Source: CAYMCO01 sp964388955 (GTDB lineage: Bacteria > Chloroflexota > Anaerolineae > Anaerolineales > E44-bin32). Taken from it: DNA of 64,000 nucleotides. The stretch is from contig CAYMCO010000004.1 in the NCBI GenBank assembly GCA_964388955.1, positions 62,001 to 126,000 of the forward strand. The letters are read 5' to 3'. Below are positions 1 through 8,228 of the stretch, piece by piece. Numbering within the stretch: position 1 is the first letter of the stretch; each line of letters starts with the position of its first letter. Both the position numbers and the translations under genes were made by a program. The notes under the pieces are model-generated. The model did no database searches, was not told where the DNA came from, and saw only the letters and a program-made list of their open reading frames with translations.

Positions 1-453
1 TTGATGGCCAAATTGCTGCTCTCTCGTTCTAGAGATTGCGGCCGTAGAGCATTGGCGGGAGACGTCTCCTACCGTTCTTATCACTCAGCCCAGGAATCTC
101 CTCGAGGGGCTTTCCAATGCCCGCTTACCCGAAGATGCGGAGATCCGGGTGGCTGGCCCGAGACGCGGGAAACTGCAGCCGTCAATGGGTCTTCTGCTAC
201 TTATCGATACCGTTTCTGCCATCTTCGCCGGTTCTACCAACCTGTCGAGGTCTGGGTCGGGCGTCAGCACCCTCGCGGCCACCCCGAGGGGGCAGTTGTC
301 AATGCCCATGCGAGGACTCGTTCTCCGCTGTCAAGGAGATATTCTTCTCTTCATCAATCGGCCCGTTGACCTCAAGAATGCCCCTCATCCGATACGAACT
401 GCTGCCTCTTCCTTTTCTTCCGGTCGTTTTCAGCATTCGCCTATACGGCGAGG
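1..453. other. No recognisable intact gene; possible decayed 5' part of the following pseudogene
   Basis: Several short overlapping reading frames are open here but none has a convincing domain, start signal or composition. Because the next stretch is a flavin dehydrogenase remnant that begins in the middle of its family's alignment, this segment may hold its further decayed N-terminal half. I could not find the expected N-terminal dinucleotide-binding glycine motif in any frame. Confidence 0.4.
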
Positions 454-1551
454 GTGATTGGCATACGCACCATGGGAAGCACTCTAGTCAGCAAGAAACT
501 CGCCGGCCTGGGAGCCGCCTTGATTGGTCAACTGCTCTGCCTCGCCCTCCAACGCTCGATCCCGATCTGGGTTGATTGCCCGATGGTCGCGCTGATCCAG
601 GAACGAGATGCCGTCACGGGCGTGATGGTCGAGAAAGAAGGAAAGAGAACCGCGATTCCTGCCAAGGCAATCATCCTGGCCGCGGGGCCCTCGCCCGGAA
701 CCTGGAAATGCGCCAGAAATACCACACACACAATTACGATCGACTGGACGGCCGCCACAGAAGGAGATCTGGCCAGCCCATCCAGGCAGGAATGGCCATC
801 GGCGCGACGACCGCTCTGATAGATGACGCGTAGTGGGCACCGGCCTTTTTGGACAGCAAAGGGAGGACCCAATTCATGCACTGGGAGCGCTCAGCGCCCT
901 TTGGAATGATTGTGGACAGTTCGGGAAAGCGGTTTATGAACGAATCCGCCTCCTCCGGCGATTGCGGTTACTGGCAATACGAACGCAACCAAGAGGCTCC
1001 GGCTATCCCTGCGTATCTGATGGCGGACTCACGCGATCGGAAGTACTATCTCTTTGGAATGATGCCGCCAAGGATGACGCCTAAGGAGGCGTATGAATCA
1101 GGATTCATGGTGAAAGTCGATTCGCCCGTCGAACTCGCCCACGCTTTCGGAATCGACACGGGCAACCTTGAGCAGACGGCGCAACGCTTCAATCCGTTCG
1201 GAACGACTGGAAGGAAAGGACATCGATTTTCATCGCGGCGATGGTGCCCGCTATCGTGTCTGCTGCGATCCCTAGGTTAAGCTGAACCATAATCTTGGAG
1301 CGATCGAAAAACCACCATTCTTCGCGGTTCACGTCTGGCCCGGCCACCTCGGCACAAAGGGCAGGCTTTTGACCGATGACATTGCGCGGATCTTGCGAGA
1401 AAATGGAAGCGCCATCAAGGGCTTGTATGCCGCAGGAAACACCTCGGCGTCGGTCATGGGCTGGATCTATCCTGGACCTGGTTCAACGATAGGACTTGCG
1501 GTGGTGGTTGGGATGATCGCCGGGCAGGATGCTGGCCGGATTGAACTGTGA
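454..1551 (+). pseudogene. FAD-dependent dehydrogenase remnant (3-oxosteroid 1-dehydrogenase / fumarate reductase flavoprotein type)
   Basis: Pieces of one flavoprotein are spread over different frames in the correct order. The segment 454-700 carries the family's middle part (LGAALIGQLL, then IPAKAIILAAG). A frameshifted part near 705-830 resumes with MRQKYH and then GATTALIDDA. 849-1200 gives GKRFMNES and the substrate-domain residues. 1200-1370 is readable as EGKDIDFHRGDGARYR. The final part 1369-1551 gives the C-terminal FAD-binding signature GLYAAGNTSASVMG. An in-frame amber TAG at 1273-1275 follows a GDGARYRVCCDP-like stretch in which only Val-Lys-Leu-Asn continues the family pattern, and there are at least three frameshifts, so no functional enzyme can be made. 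It lies just upstream of an intact methyltransferase/corrinoid pair, so it may once have belonged to the same catabolic cluster. Assembly error could create some shifts, but so many plus a stop points to true decay. Confidence 0.8.
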
Positions 1552-1619
1552 TGGCGGCAGGCAGGCTGCCGAAGCAGGCGCGTCGACAGCGCGCCCACGA
1601 GAATTCAAGGAGGCGTGAT

Positions 1620-2813
1620 ATGGCAAACCCGATCTTGACAATGGGTGAGGCGCTGCTGAAACACAAGCTGCATCTGGGCACACTAACGGGCATGGAGCGG
1701 TTCATGGTGTCGGCTGTCACGTTGGCCGACCGCCCCAGCACATTTCTAGGGGCCACCAATGTGGAACCGGATTTGGTGGACCCCAAGTTCGACTATGTGC
1801 TGCTCTCGCAAAGCGTCGAGGCCAACCTGGAACTCTTTGACCTAATACGCCAGAGGGTACATGCAGATGTGGTGGGAACGCCCTATTGGCTGGGGCTGAT
1901 GTTTACGGGAGCGGCGGAGCTCGGCACGGTATTCAAGATCGAGAAGCGGCGCGTGCCCTATGCCGTGGACTATCCCATCAAGAAGCAGGAGGATATCACC
2001 GAGATCAAGGTCCCTGAGGGTGCGACGGGCTACCTCAAAATGTCCTTTGATATCAACAAGGAGGCGCAACGGCGGTACCCTGACTCTTTGTTCATGCTTG
2101 TCACTGATGGCCCTTGGGACTTGGCCATGCTGCTGCGCGGTGACCATGACCTGCCCACGGACCTGCGCATTCACAGGGACTACACTGAGGCCAAGGATCA
2201 GGCCACGAAGGACAAGATCCGGCGATTCGGGAATCCGGACATCTATCCAGCCATCATGGAGCTGACCACTCAACTGGCCATCCGCATAATCCAATTGGCG
2301 CAAGAGAACGGGTTGTCCCTGACGGGCTCCGCTCTGGTTGACCAGTACGCGGCGAAACCCATCATGGGCCGCGACGACTATTTCAAGTACGTGCACCCCT
2401 ACCGCGTCCGCGTGTGGGAGACCATGGGCAAGAAGGTGATCGCTGGCTATATGGTCCCTTCGCCGGAGGAGGCGGAGCAGAACATGCAGGATCGGATGCT
2501 CGGAAAGTCGCAAGGAGCGTTCAGCAACTATATCTTCCCCCAGACCCCGGAGGGCATCACGCTGCCTGAGTACGACCGTCCCAGTTTGGAGCTGGCGAAG
2601 AAGTACAAGCAAAGCTACAGCTACTTCATCCACGGCAAGTACCTGCGCGATGCCAGCGAGGCTCAGCTCGATGCGACGGTGCAGCGCATCTGCGGGCTGG
2701 CGACGGATGTTGGAGCAAATCTGATGGTCACCATCGCTTCGGTGCCGCCAGGGGCCAGCCTGGAAAAGGCCAACTATGTCTTCAAGCTCGTCGAGAAATA
2801 CGGGAGGTACTAG
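1620..2813 (+). CDS. Uroporphyrinogen decarboxylase (URO-D)-family methyltransferase, probably corrinoid-linked
   Basis: This 397-residue protein has the length and fold signature of URO-D-type proteins, the family that includes MtaA/MtbA/CmuA methylcobamide methyltransferases. The start at 1620 is chosen because AAGGAGG lies 6-7 bases upstream; the open frame extends further 5' but without support. It is followed after one base by a corrinoid-binding protein, and that pairing rather than heme genes argues for methyl transfer to or from cobalamin. I do not see the His-x-Cys...Cys zinc motif of the coenzyme M methyltransferases in the C-terminal part, where FIHGKYLRDAS occupies the expected area, so the methyl acceptor or donor is unknown. 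The enzyme is cytoplasmic. Members of this subgroup are often found with demethylation systems; the specific substrate here cannot be read from sequence. Confidence 0.8.
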   Translation: MANPILTMGEALLKHKLHLGTLTGMERFMVSAVTLADRPSTFLGATNVEPDLVDPKFDYVLLSQSVEANLELFDLIRQRVHADVVGTPYWLGLMFTGAAELGTVFKIEKRRVPYAVDYPIKKQEDITEIKVPEGATGYLKMSFDINKEAQRRYPDSLFMLVTDGPWDLAMLLRGDHDLPTDLRIHRDYTEAKDQATKDKIRRFGNPDIYPAIMELTTQLAIRIIQLAQENGLSLTGSALVDQYAAKPIMGRDDYFKYVHPYRVRVWETMGKKVIAGYMVPSPEEAEQNMQDRMLGKSQGAFSNYIFPQTPEGITLPEYDRPSLELAKKYKQSYSYFIHGKYLRDASEAQLDATVQRICGLATDVGANLMVTIASVPPGASLEKANYVFKLVEKYGRY

Positions 2814-2814
2814 G

Positions 2815-3435
2815 ATGAAGACGGCAATTGCAGCGTGCGTGGCCGAAGGCAACGTCTATGAAATAGAGGACCTGGTTACCAGCGCCCTTGCCGCGGGGGA
2901 GAATGCCAAGGATCTCCTTGAGGCCATGATGGCGGGACTCAAAACCTGCGGTGCTCACTTCGAGTCTGGCGAGTACTTCTTGCCGGAGCTGATGGGCGCC
3001 GGCGAGGCCTTTACTGTGGGCATGAAGGTTCTGGCCCCTCTACTGGCCCCCGGCGACAGGACTTCGCAGGGCACCGTCGTCCTCGGCACAGTCCAAGGGG
3101 ACGTACATGATATCGGCAAGAACCTGGTGGGTTTTATGCTCGAGAGCGCCGGCTTTACGGTGGTGAACCTCGGCGTGGACGTGTCCGCCGAGGTCTTTGT
3201 CCAGGCCGTCCGCGACCACGAGCCCCAGGTGCTGGGCCTCTCCGGTCTGTTGACCACCACCATGCTGGGTATGGGGGACGTGATCGAAGAGCTGAAGCGC
3301 CAGCGCCTGCGCGACAAGGTCAAAGTGATCATCGGCGGCGCGCCGGTCTCCAAAAAGTATGCGGAGCAGATCGGCGCTGATGGCTTTGGCAACGACGCCG
3401 CCCAGGCCGTCAAACTGGTGCGCTCGCTGCTCTAG
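2815..3435 (+). CDS. Corrinoid (B12)-binding methyl carrier protein
   Basis: A 206-residue protein with the two-part layout of dimethylamine/methanol corrinoid proteins and the methionine synthase cobalamin module. An N-terminal helical cap covers about residues 1-85, followed by a Rossmann-like B12-binding domain. The lower-ligand motif Asp-x-His-x-x-Gly is present as GDVHDIGKN, followed by the LGLSGLLT (SxL) and IIGGAP (GG) elements that hold the nucleotide tail. It begins one base after the stop of the URO-D-family gene with GGGAGG upstream, so the two are one transcription unit. Role by family: carry a methyl group on cob(I)alamin between a demethylating and an accepting methyltransferase. 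No reductive activator (RamA-type) is visible in the window. Confidence 0.92.
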   Translation: MKTAIAACVAEGNVYEIEDLVTSALAAGENAKDLLEAMMAGLKTCGAHFESGEYFLPELMGAGEAFTVGMKVLAPLLAPGDRTSQGTVVLGTVQGDVHDIGKNLVGFMLESAGFTVVNLGVDVSAEVFVQAVRDHEPQVLGLSGLLTTTMLGMGDVIEELKRQRLRDKVKVIIGGAPVSKKYAEQIGADGFGNDAAQAVKLVRSLL

Positions 3436-3479
3436 GCTGTCAATATGCAGTTGCCTGAGCTTCGGACCTAAGTTCGGAC

Positions 3480-4460
3480 ACAATTAATAACCAAGAGCTT
3501 GAACGACCGAAGCACTTCGGCAACCGGGCGTCCGATCTTATGTATGGCCAACGTAGCTAAGTGTTTCAGGAGCACAAACAGACCGGAGTAGCATTGCCAT
3601 TTCTGACTCGCCCTTGCTCTGGGCCCTCTATTGGGACGGACGGCAGGCCCGTATAGACGGTCGCGCAGCGCCTCCCCCACCAACAAAGGCAATCATGACC
3701 ATGGCCAGCAATTTCTCCATGTTCTCCTGCTTCTTGTTCCCTGGCCTGTCGGCCGAGGACAGGCATGACCTTGTCGATGCAGAGCAGGCTCTTCAGATCC
3801 TTGAAGCTCTGCTTGGTTTTCGTGCGCCGCTGATATATGGGCAGCCCTTCCTCCGGATCCGGGTTGCTGATGACCCACAGCGGCTCTCTCAGCCCTTTCC
3901 GCCACACGCCGGCCACATTGACCCACACGTTGCCTTTGTACCGCAGGCCGCGGTAGTTGACCTGCTTTCCCCGAGTTACGTGCAGCTTCACCCGTCTGTC
4001 CTCGTTGCCGGGCAGTGTCGGCTGATGTCTGCCCAGATTGAGGCGCATCACAAAGAGATTCCCTCTTCGACCAGCGCTTGCATAGGCACTTCGTAGCTGA
4101 ATTCGCGGTCCAGCACCAGGATCTTGTCCCCGATCAGTTCCTTCACCTGCCGCAGGCAGCGGCGGTGCTCCAGGTTGCGCGAACTAGGTTCCGTCTCCAG
4201 AGTGCGAGATGAATCGCAGACAAACGCGAAGGGCAAAGCCCGCCCCCGGAATGGTGTGGCCAGGAGCAGCGCCCAAGAGCCGCGGGTCTTGCCTTCCTTG
4301 ATCGGTCCCATATAGGGGGTCGCGCGCGCTTGTGGGCGCTCGATCTCAGTCGGTTCGCCTCCGTCGAACAGCATTTGCAGAGCTTCACGTGGATCCACCC
4401 GGGCAAAGAAGCGCTGGAGCACCCTGTAATCTGCATCCGGACTGCCCGGCAACGTTAGCG
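3480..4460 (-). pseudogene. IS4-type DDE transposase, frameshifted remnant
   Basis: Three minus-strand segments join into one transposase. 4452-4048 holds YRVLQRFFARVDPREAL, then the catalytic-region LVLDREFSYE. 4051-3750 continues with MRLNLG, the YKGNVWVN strand and IYQRRTKTKQSFKDLKSLL (YREK-like region). 3692-3480 gives LVGEALRDRLYG and the C-terminal helix. The first join is a one-base overlap at about 4048-4051, and the region near 3690-3750 needs two further frame changes (NKKQENMEKLLAMV lies in a third frame). Clear terminal inverted repeats were not found. The family assignment rests on the recognisable motifs. It probably inserted downstream of the corrinoid operon and then decayed. 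Confidence 0.82.
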
Positions 4461-4608
4461 GCGGGAGCCTCCTCGCTGGATGTGTCGGATATCGGCGCGG
4501 GGGACGTTCGGCGCGATCAGTAGAAACGAGATGATGACCTAGTGTACACTCCAGGATAGGCCCTGAGTTGGCGGGCCGGAAGCGGGCAGCAAATGTGGGA
4601 GACGGGAG

Positions 4609-5187
4609 ATGCTCAACAGCTTGTTCAAGGTCGTGTATTTCATCGGATATGCGCTGATTTCTCTGGTCAGGACCTCACAAGCACGCAGATACCGCCGGCT
4701 GAACATGGCCGAGGATCGGAAGACCAAGGTGGATATGCTCCTGCTGGCCGTATCGGGGATTGGCATGGTCATCCCTTTGGTCTATGTGTTCTCGTCGCTG
4801 CTCGATTTCGCCAACTACAGCCTGCCGATGTGGGTCGGTTGGCTGGGTGTCATCCTATTTGGCGTGGCGATTTGGCTGCTTTGGCGATCACATGTTGACT
4901 TGGCCAGGAATTGGACCCCGACTCTCGGCTTCCGGGAGGGCCATAAACTGGTCACGAAGGGCGTCTTCGAGCACATTCGGCACCCGATGTATGCCGCGCA
5001 CCTTCTGTGGGGAATTGCCACCATGCTGATGCTCCATAATTGGATCGCAGGATTCTCACTCATCGTGGTCTTCAGCGCACAATACCTGTCAAGAGTAGCC
5101 GCGGAGGAGCAGATGATGCTCGACCAGTTCGGAGAGGAATACGGGGATTACATGGAGCGGACCGGGCGCATTCTCCCCCGCATGTAG
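4609..5187 (+). CDS. Isoprenylcysteine carboxyl methyltransferase / phospholipid methyltransferase-family membrane protein
   Basis: A 192-residue integral membrane protein with about four to five hydrophobic segments. The C-terminal half has the family hallmark: RHPMYAAHLLW followed by EEQMMLDQFGEEYGDYMERTGRILP, the S-adenosylmethionine-binding region of ICMT/PEMT-like enzymes. The ATG at 4609 is preceded by GGGAGACGGGAG. Bacterial members methylate membrane-associated small molecules or lipids, but substrates are mostly unknown and none can be deduced here. It stands alone between the transposase remnant and the next membrane acyltransferase-like gene. Confidence 0.85.
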   Translation: MLNSLFKVVYFIGYALISLVRTSQARRYRRLNMAEDRKTKVDMLLLAVSGIGMVIPLVYVFSSLLDFANYSLPMWVGWLGVILFGVAIWLLWRSHVDLARNWTPTLGFREGHKLVTKGVFEHIRHPMYAAHLLWGIATMLMLHNWIAGFSLIVVFSAQYLSRVAAEEQMMLDQFGEEYGDYMERTGRILPRM

Positions 5188-5368
5188 CTGATCATGAATC
5201 CATTTCTCCCAAGTGCACAGGAAAACGGCTCGAATCTTGTGAAGTCCACCGAGGATCGTCGAAGCATCTTCCCCGGATCGGGTCTTTGGAGAGCCCTCCA
5301 CTGACCTGAGGAATCCCCACCTCCAAACACATGAGGGACGGGGTCCGGGAGAACAGAAGGCAGGCAGT

Positions 5369-6529
5369 GTGGTGAGTACAGGGTCGAGTCCGGCTTTGAA
5401 GGAGAATATCTCGAGGACGGTCGGACGCACGCGCCTCTTCGCGCTGGACGCGCTGCGCGGATTGATCATGGTTCTCATGGCCCTGGATCATGCCAACTAT
5501 ATGATCGCCCGAGGCCATACCTCCGGAGAGTATTGGGGTGGACCGTTCCCGACATACACGGATGCTATCAGCTTCCTGACCCGGTTGGTCACTCACCTGA
5601 GTGCGCCGGGCTTCTTTTTCCTGATGGGAGCGGGCATGGTCCTCTTCGCGCAGTCCCGCCGGGAGCGAGGCTGGACCAGGGGGCGGATCTCAGGCCATTT
5701 CCTCCTGCGCGGGGCATCCCTTATCTTCGTGCAGCTTCTCGTCATCAACCCCTTGTGGAAACTTGGGCCGGAACCGTTTCCAGATCTCTATCTCGGGGTG
5801 CTCTATGCGCTGGGCGGGACCATGCTACTGGGGAGCCTGATGCTCAACCTTTCGCCCGCTGCGCTGCTGGCGACCTCCGCAGGCCTCTTCCTGGGGACGG
5901 AACTCACCCATCCAGACCCGGGCCAGTGGGGTCTGATATTTGACCAACCTCTGGGTCTGCTATTGGGCTACGGCGGCGGAGATGGGACCGTTTGGGTCAC
6001 CTACCCCATCCTGCCATGGCTGGAACTGACCCTCTTCGGCATGTCTTTCGGCCACTGGCTCTCCAAGGACGCCCGGGGCGCTTGCCGCAGGGGAGCAAGA
6101 ATCGGAGGGATGTTGATCGGGTTATTTCTCATACTGCGAGTCCTGAATGGGTTCGGCAATATCCGCCCCCGTCCGGGTGACACGTGGATGGATTTCTTGA
6201 ACGTGGTGAAATATCCGCCCAGTATGACCTTCACCTCCTTGACTATGGGGTCGAACCTGATCCTGTTATGGGCTTTCCAGCGGTGGGAAGATCGAATCCG
6301 ACCTGCGCTCGCGCCTTTGGTCGTGTTTGGCCGGGCGCCACTCTTCTTCTACATCCTACACCTGGCCCTCTATCTGCTCTTGGGGCGCTTGTTCGCCCCG
6401 CGTGGCATGAGCATACCGGCCATGTATCCTTGGTGGCTGCTCGGCCTTCTCATTCTTTTCCCGTTGACCCGCATCTATCAGGGGTACAAGCATGCTCAGC
6501 CGGCGAGCTCGCCCCTGCGATTTCTATAG
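5369..6529 (+). CDS. Heparan-alpha-glucosaminide N-acetyltransferase-like membrane protein (DUF1624 type)
   Basis: A 386-residue polytopic membrane protein with around ten hydrophobic segments. The N-terminal RLFALDALRGLIMVLMALDHANYM is the typical opening of the DUF1624/HGSNAT catalytic-region family (Asp-x-x-Arg-Gly, then Asp-His in the first loop). The family moves acetyl groups across or onto membrane substrates, but bacterial substrates are unknown. The start is a GTG at 5369, with AGAAGGCAGG upstream; the adjacent GTG at 5372 is an alternative. It converges on the next gene, and the two share an inverted repeat that overlaps this stop codon. Confidence 0.85.
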   Translation: MVSTGSSPALKENISRTVGRTRLFALDALRGLIMVLMALDHANYMIARGHTSGEYWGGPFPTYTDAISFLTRLVTHLSAPGFFFLMGAGMVLFAQSRRERGWTRGRISGHFLLRGASLIFVQLLVINPLWKLGPEPFPDLYLGVLYALGGTMLLGSLMLNLSPAALLATSAGLFLGTELTHPDPGQWGLIFDQPLGLLLGYGGGDGTVWVTYPILPWLELTLFGMSFGHWLSKDARGACRRGARIGGMLIGLFLILRVLNGFGNIRPRPGDTWMDFLNVVKYPPSMTFTSLTMGSNLILLWAFQRWEDRIRPALAPLVVFGRAPLFFYILHLALYLLLGRLFAPRGMSIPAMYPWWLLGLLILFPLTRIYQGYKHAQPASSPLRFL

Positions 6530-6568
6530 CTCCGGCCGCAAGGATGAATCGATGCCGTCGGAGCTATA
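6525..6568. terminator. Inverted repeat between convergent genes, possible bidirectional terminator
   Basis: TATAGCTCCG at 6525-6534 is the exact reverse complement of CGGAGCTATA at 6559-6568, with a 24-base loop. It covers both stop codons of the converging genes. There is no strong T tract, so function as a terminator is likely but not certain. Confidence 0.5.
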
Positions 6569-6923
6569 CATCCATTCGGCCTTCATTCTGAGGTTCCCCT
6601 TCGCGGGCAGGCTCCACGACTGTTTCTTCCACGATAGAGGGCTCCAACTGATCCAGCCTAGCTTTACATTCGGCGAGCTCGCTTTCGAGTGCCTGCACTC
6701 TGCGCCCGCGCCGGCCAGCCGTCAGCGCGGAACGGATTCTCGCTGGCAGCACCATCAAGACACCAGCCAGCAGTCCACCGGCGAAGCAGACCACCAGCAC
6801 CAACACCAACGAGCTGTCAAAGCTCCAGAACAGGAACGATAGGTGGGCCAATTGAGTGTTCTGAAAGGCGAAAATGAGCGCCACGATACTGAGCAGCAAC
6901 CCGATGATCAAGGGGAAAATCAT
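6564..6923 (-). CDS. LapA-domain (DUF1049) small membrane protein
   Basis: A 119-residue protein with two N-terminal hydrophobic segments (IIGLLLSIVALIFAFQN and LVLVLVVCFAGGLLAGVL) joined by the short loop typical of LapA-domain proteins, then a basic stretch and a predicted coiled coil (ALESELAECKARLDQLE). The start at 6923 is preferred over the upstream ATG at 6953 because AGGAGG sits five bases before it. In Gram-negative bacteria LapA (YciS) acts in lipopolysaccharide assembly control; in this lineage the role is unknown. Confidence 0.88.
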   Translation of the reverse strand: MIFPLIIGLLLSIVALIFAFQNTQLAHLSFLFWSFDSSLVLVLVVCFAGGLLAGVLMVLPARIRSALTAGRRGRRVQALESELAECKARLDQLEPSIVEETVVEPAREGEPQNEGRMDV

Positions 6924-7433
6924 ATGGACCTCCTGGTGAGCGGAAGCAGTCAAGCGCGAATCCCGAGGGGCATCCTGGCGGACAAGTCACGGGGCCGCAC
7001 GCTGGGGGTTCTCACTCAGCGGGATGCACGGAAGCATCCTTCTCCCATTCCATGATACCCGATTTCCTCCCCGAGTCTCCAACCCGGTGCCCCTCACTTC
7101 CCATGGATCAGCCGATTGGGATCGCCCATGCCCCGGCGGGATATTCCCAAGCCCGGGGCTCCTGCCCACCGGCCAGTGACGCGCTGGCCGGTGAAGTGCG
7201 GCAATTTGCGATGGAGGCGCCGACTCAGGGCATGAAAGGGCTCGCCGGAGGCCCGCCTCCCCAAGATGAGACACAGCCACCCCGCGAGGAGGTTTGCCTT
7301 TGGTCCACCGCTCGCTACAATAGGGCTCGGCGTCGATAAGAGCAGCGTGGTTCGCCAACTTTCTCGGAAGCCTGACCTCCGGAAACCCGCGACTCGCTGA
7401 TCCCGATCCCTTCCCGGTGGTAGGAGCTACACA
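6924..7433. other. Intergenic region, no gene recognised
   Basis: Short open frames on both strands (for example 7052-7339 plus and 6987-7358 minus) have no ribosome-binding site, domain or convincing composition. The one clear structure is the inverted repeat at 7167-7193, listed separately. The 3' end carries the promoter and start region of the lipoprotein gene. Confidence 0.6.
7167..7193. repeat. Perfect 10-bp inverted repeat
   Basis: CACCGGCCAG at 7167-7176 and CTGGCCGGTG at 7184-7193 are exact reverse complements around a seven-base loop. No T tract follows on either strand, so it could be a hairpin in an untranslated RNA or a protein-binding site in the region between two divergent genes. 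Confidence 0.55.
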
Positions 7434-7967
7434 ATGACAAACCTCTCACGTCGACTCTTGATCTCCATCGGTCTCGCCTTCTCGGTCATCGTCGCGCTTT
7501 CCTGTGGGAATCTTCCGCAGCGAACTGGGGATCTCAGCGGCCAGATCGCAGCCACATTGCTCAGCCTCACCCAAACCGCAGCCAGCGTCCCGACCCAAGC
7601 CCCTCCGCCTGAGCCTACGGCGGAGCCCACCTCAGCCGCCACGCAAGAGCCCACCACACCTCCCACGCCAGAGATTCCCTGGAAGCCGTGTGAGGACGCC
7701 CCCGAATCGCAACTGCATGTTGGAGATCTGGCCTATGTGGGCTATGAACCACCGGAGTGCAATCGGGTCCGGCAAGATCCCGACAAGAACACTGGGGCGA
7801 TTCTCGGCACGATCTGCCCGGGAGAGGAAGTGCGCATCCTGGATGGCCCGGTCTGCAACAACAACTGGGTGTGGTGGCGGGTGGAGCAATTGGATGGGGA
7901 TCTGGAGGGATGGAGTGTGGAGGGGGACGAAGACAACTACTGGCTCATCCGAACCGATGGTCCATAA
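7434..7967 (+). CDS. Secreted lipoprotein with SH3-like domain
   Basis: A 177-residue protein. Residues 1-24 form a lipoprotein signal (basic NLSRRLL, hydrophobic core, VALSC ending at Cys24). Residues about 45-85 are a Pro/Thr/Glu-rich linker, a style common in Chloroflexota surface proteins. The remaining part (about 85-177) resembles a bacterial SH3 domain with conserved Cys pairs (RVRQDPDKNTG, then WVWWRVEQLDGDLEGW), the type that binds peptidoglycan or peptide ligands outside the cell. It neighbours a membrane kinase and an M23 peptidase that also contains an SH3-like segment, so a cell-wall role is plausible. The ATG at 7434 has GGTAGGAG upstream. Confidence 0.8.
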   Translation: MTNLSRRLLISIGLAFSVIVALSCGNLPQRTGDLSGQIAATLLSLTQTAASVPTQAPPPEPTAEPTSAATQEPTTPPTPEIPWKPCEDAPESQLHVGDLAYVGYEPPECNRVRQDPDKNTGAILGTICPGEEVRILDGPVCNNNWVWWRVEQLDGDLEGWSVEGDEDNYWLIRTDGP

Positions 7968-8149
7968 TCCCAGCCACGCATGGGCAACGATCCCGTCGCC
8001 CACAACAATTCGTTGAGCGCCCAGGCCGGCCCACAACCACATTAGAATCGACGTCCTGCGGGCCGATTGAGGAAACCCGCCCGTTCCGGTAGGGTTCGGC
8101 CCGCGCGCGGAATAGATCTCACTCACCCTGCCCCGCTCTGTCGCGCGTT

Positions 8150-8191
8150 ATGGGCCCGGCGGCGGCGGCCGCCGGGCCCATTTGTTATTTG
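8150..8191 (+). terminator. Rho-independent terminator
   Basis: A perfect 14-bp GC-rich stem (8150-8163 paired with 8168-8181) with a four-base loop is followed on the plus strand by TTGTTATTT. It ends transcription from the lipoprotein side, between this gene and the converging kinase gene. Confidence 0.85.
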
Positions 8192-8228
8192 CCTTCCCCA
8201 TCTGCGCGTTGGCGGTAGGCCGACTGAT

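Noticed and set aside
3614..4096. Long plus-strand open frame (160 codons)
   Set aside because: It is the antisense of the recognisable transposase remnant and has no domain of its own.
7052..7339. Plus-strand open frame of 95 codons
   Set aside because: No ribosome-binding site, odd Pro/Gly-rich composition, no family resemblance.
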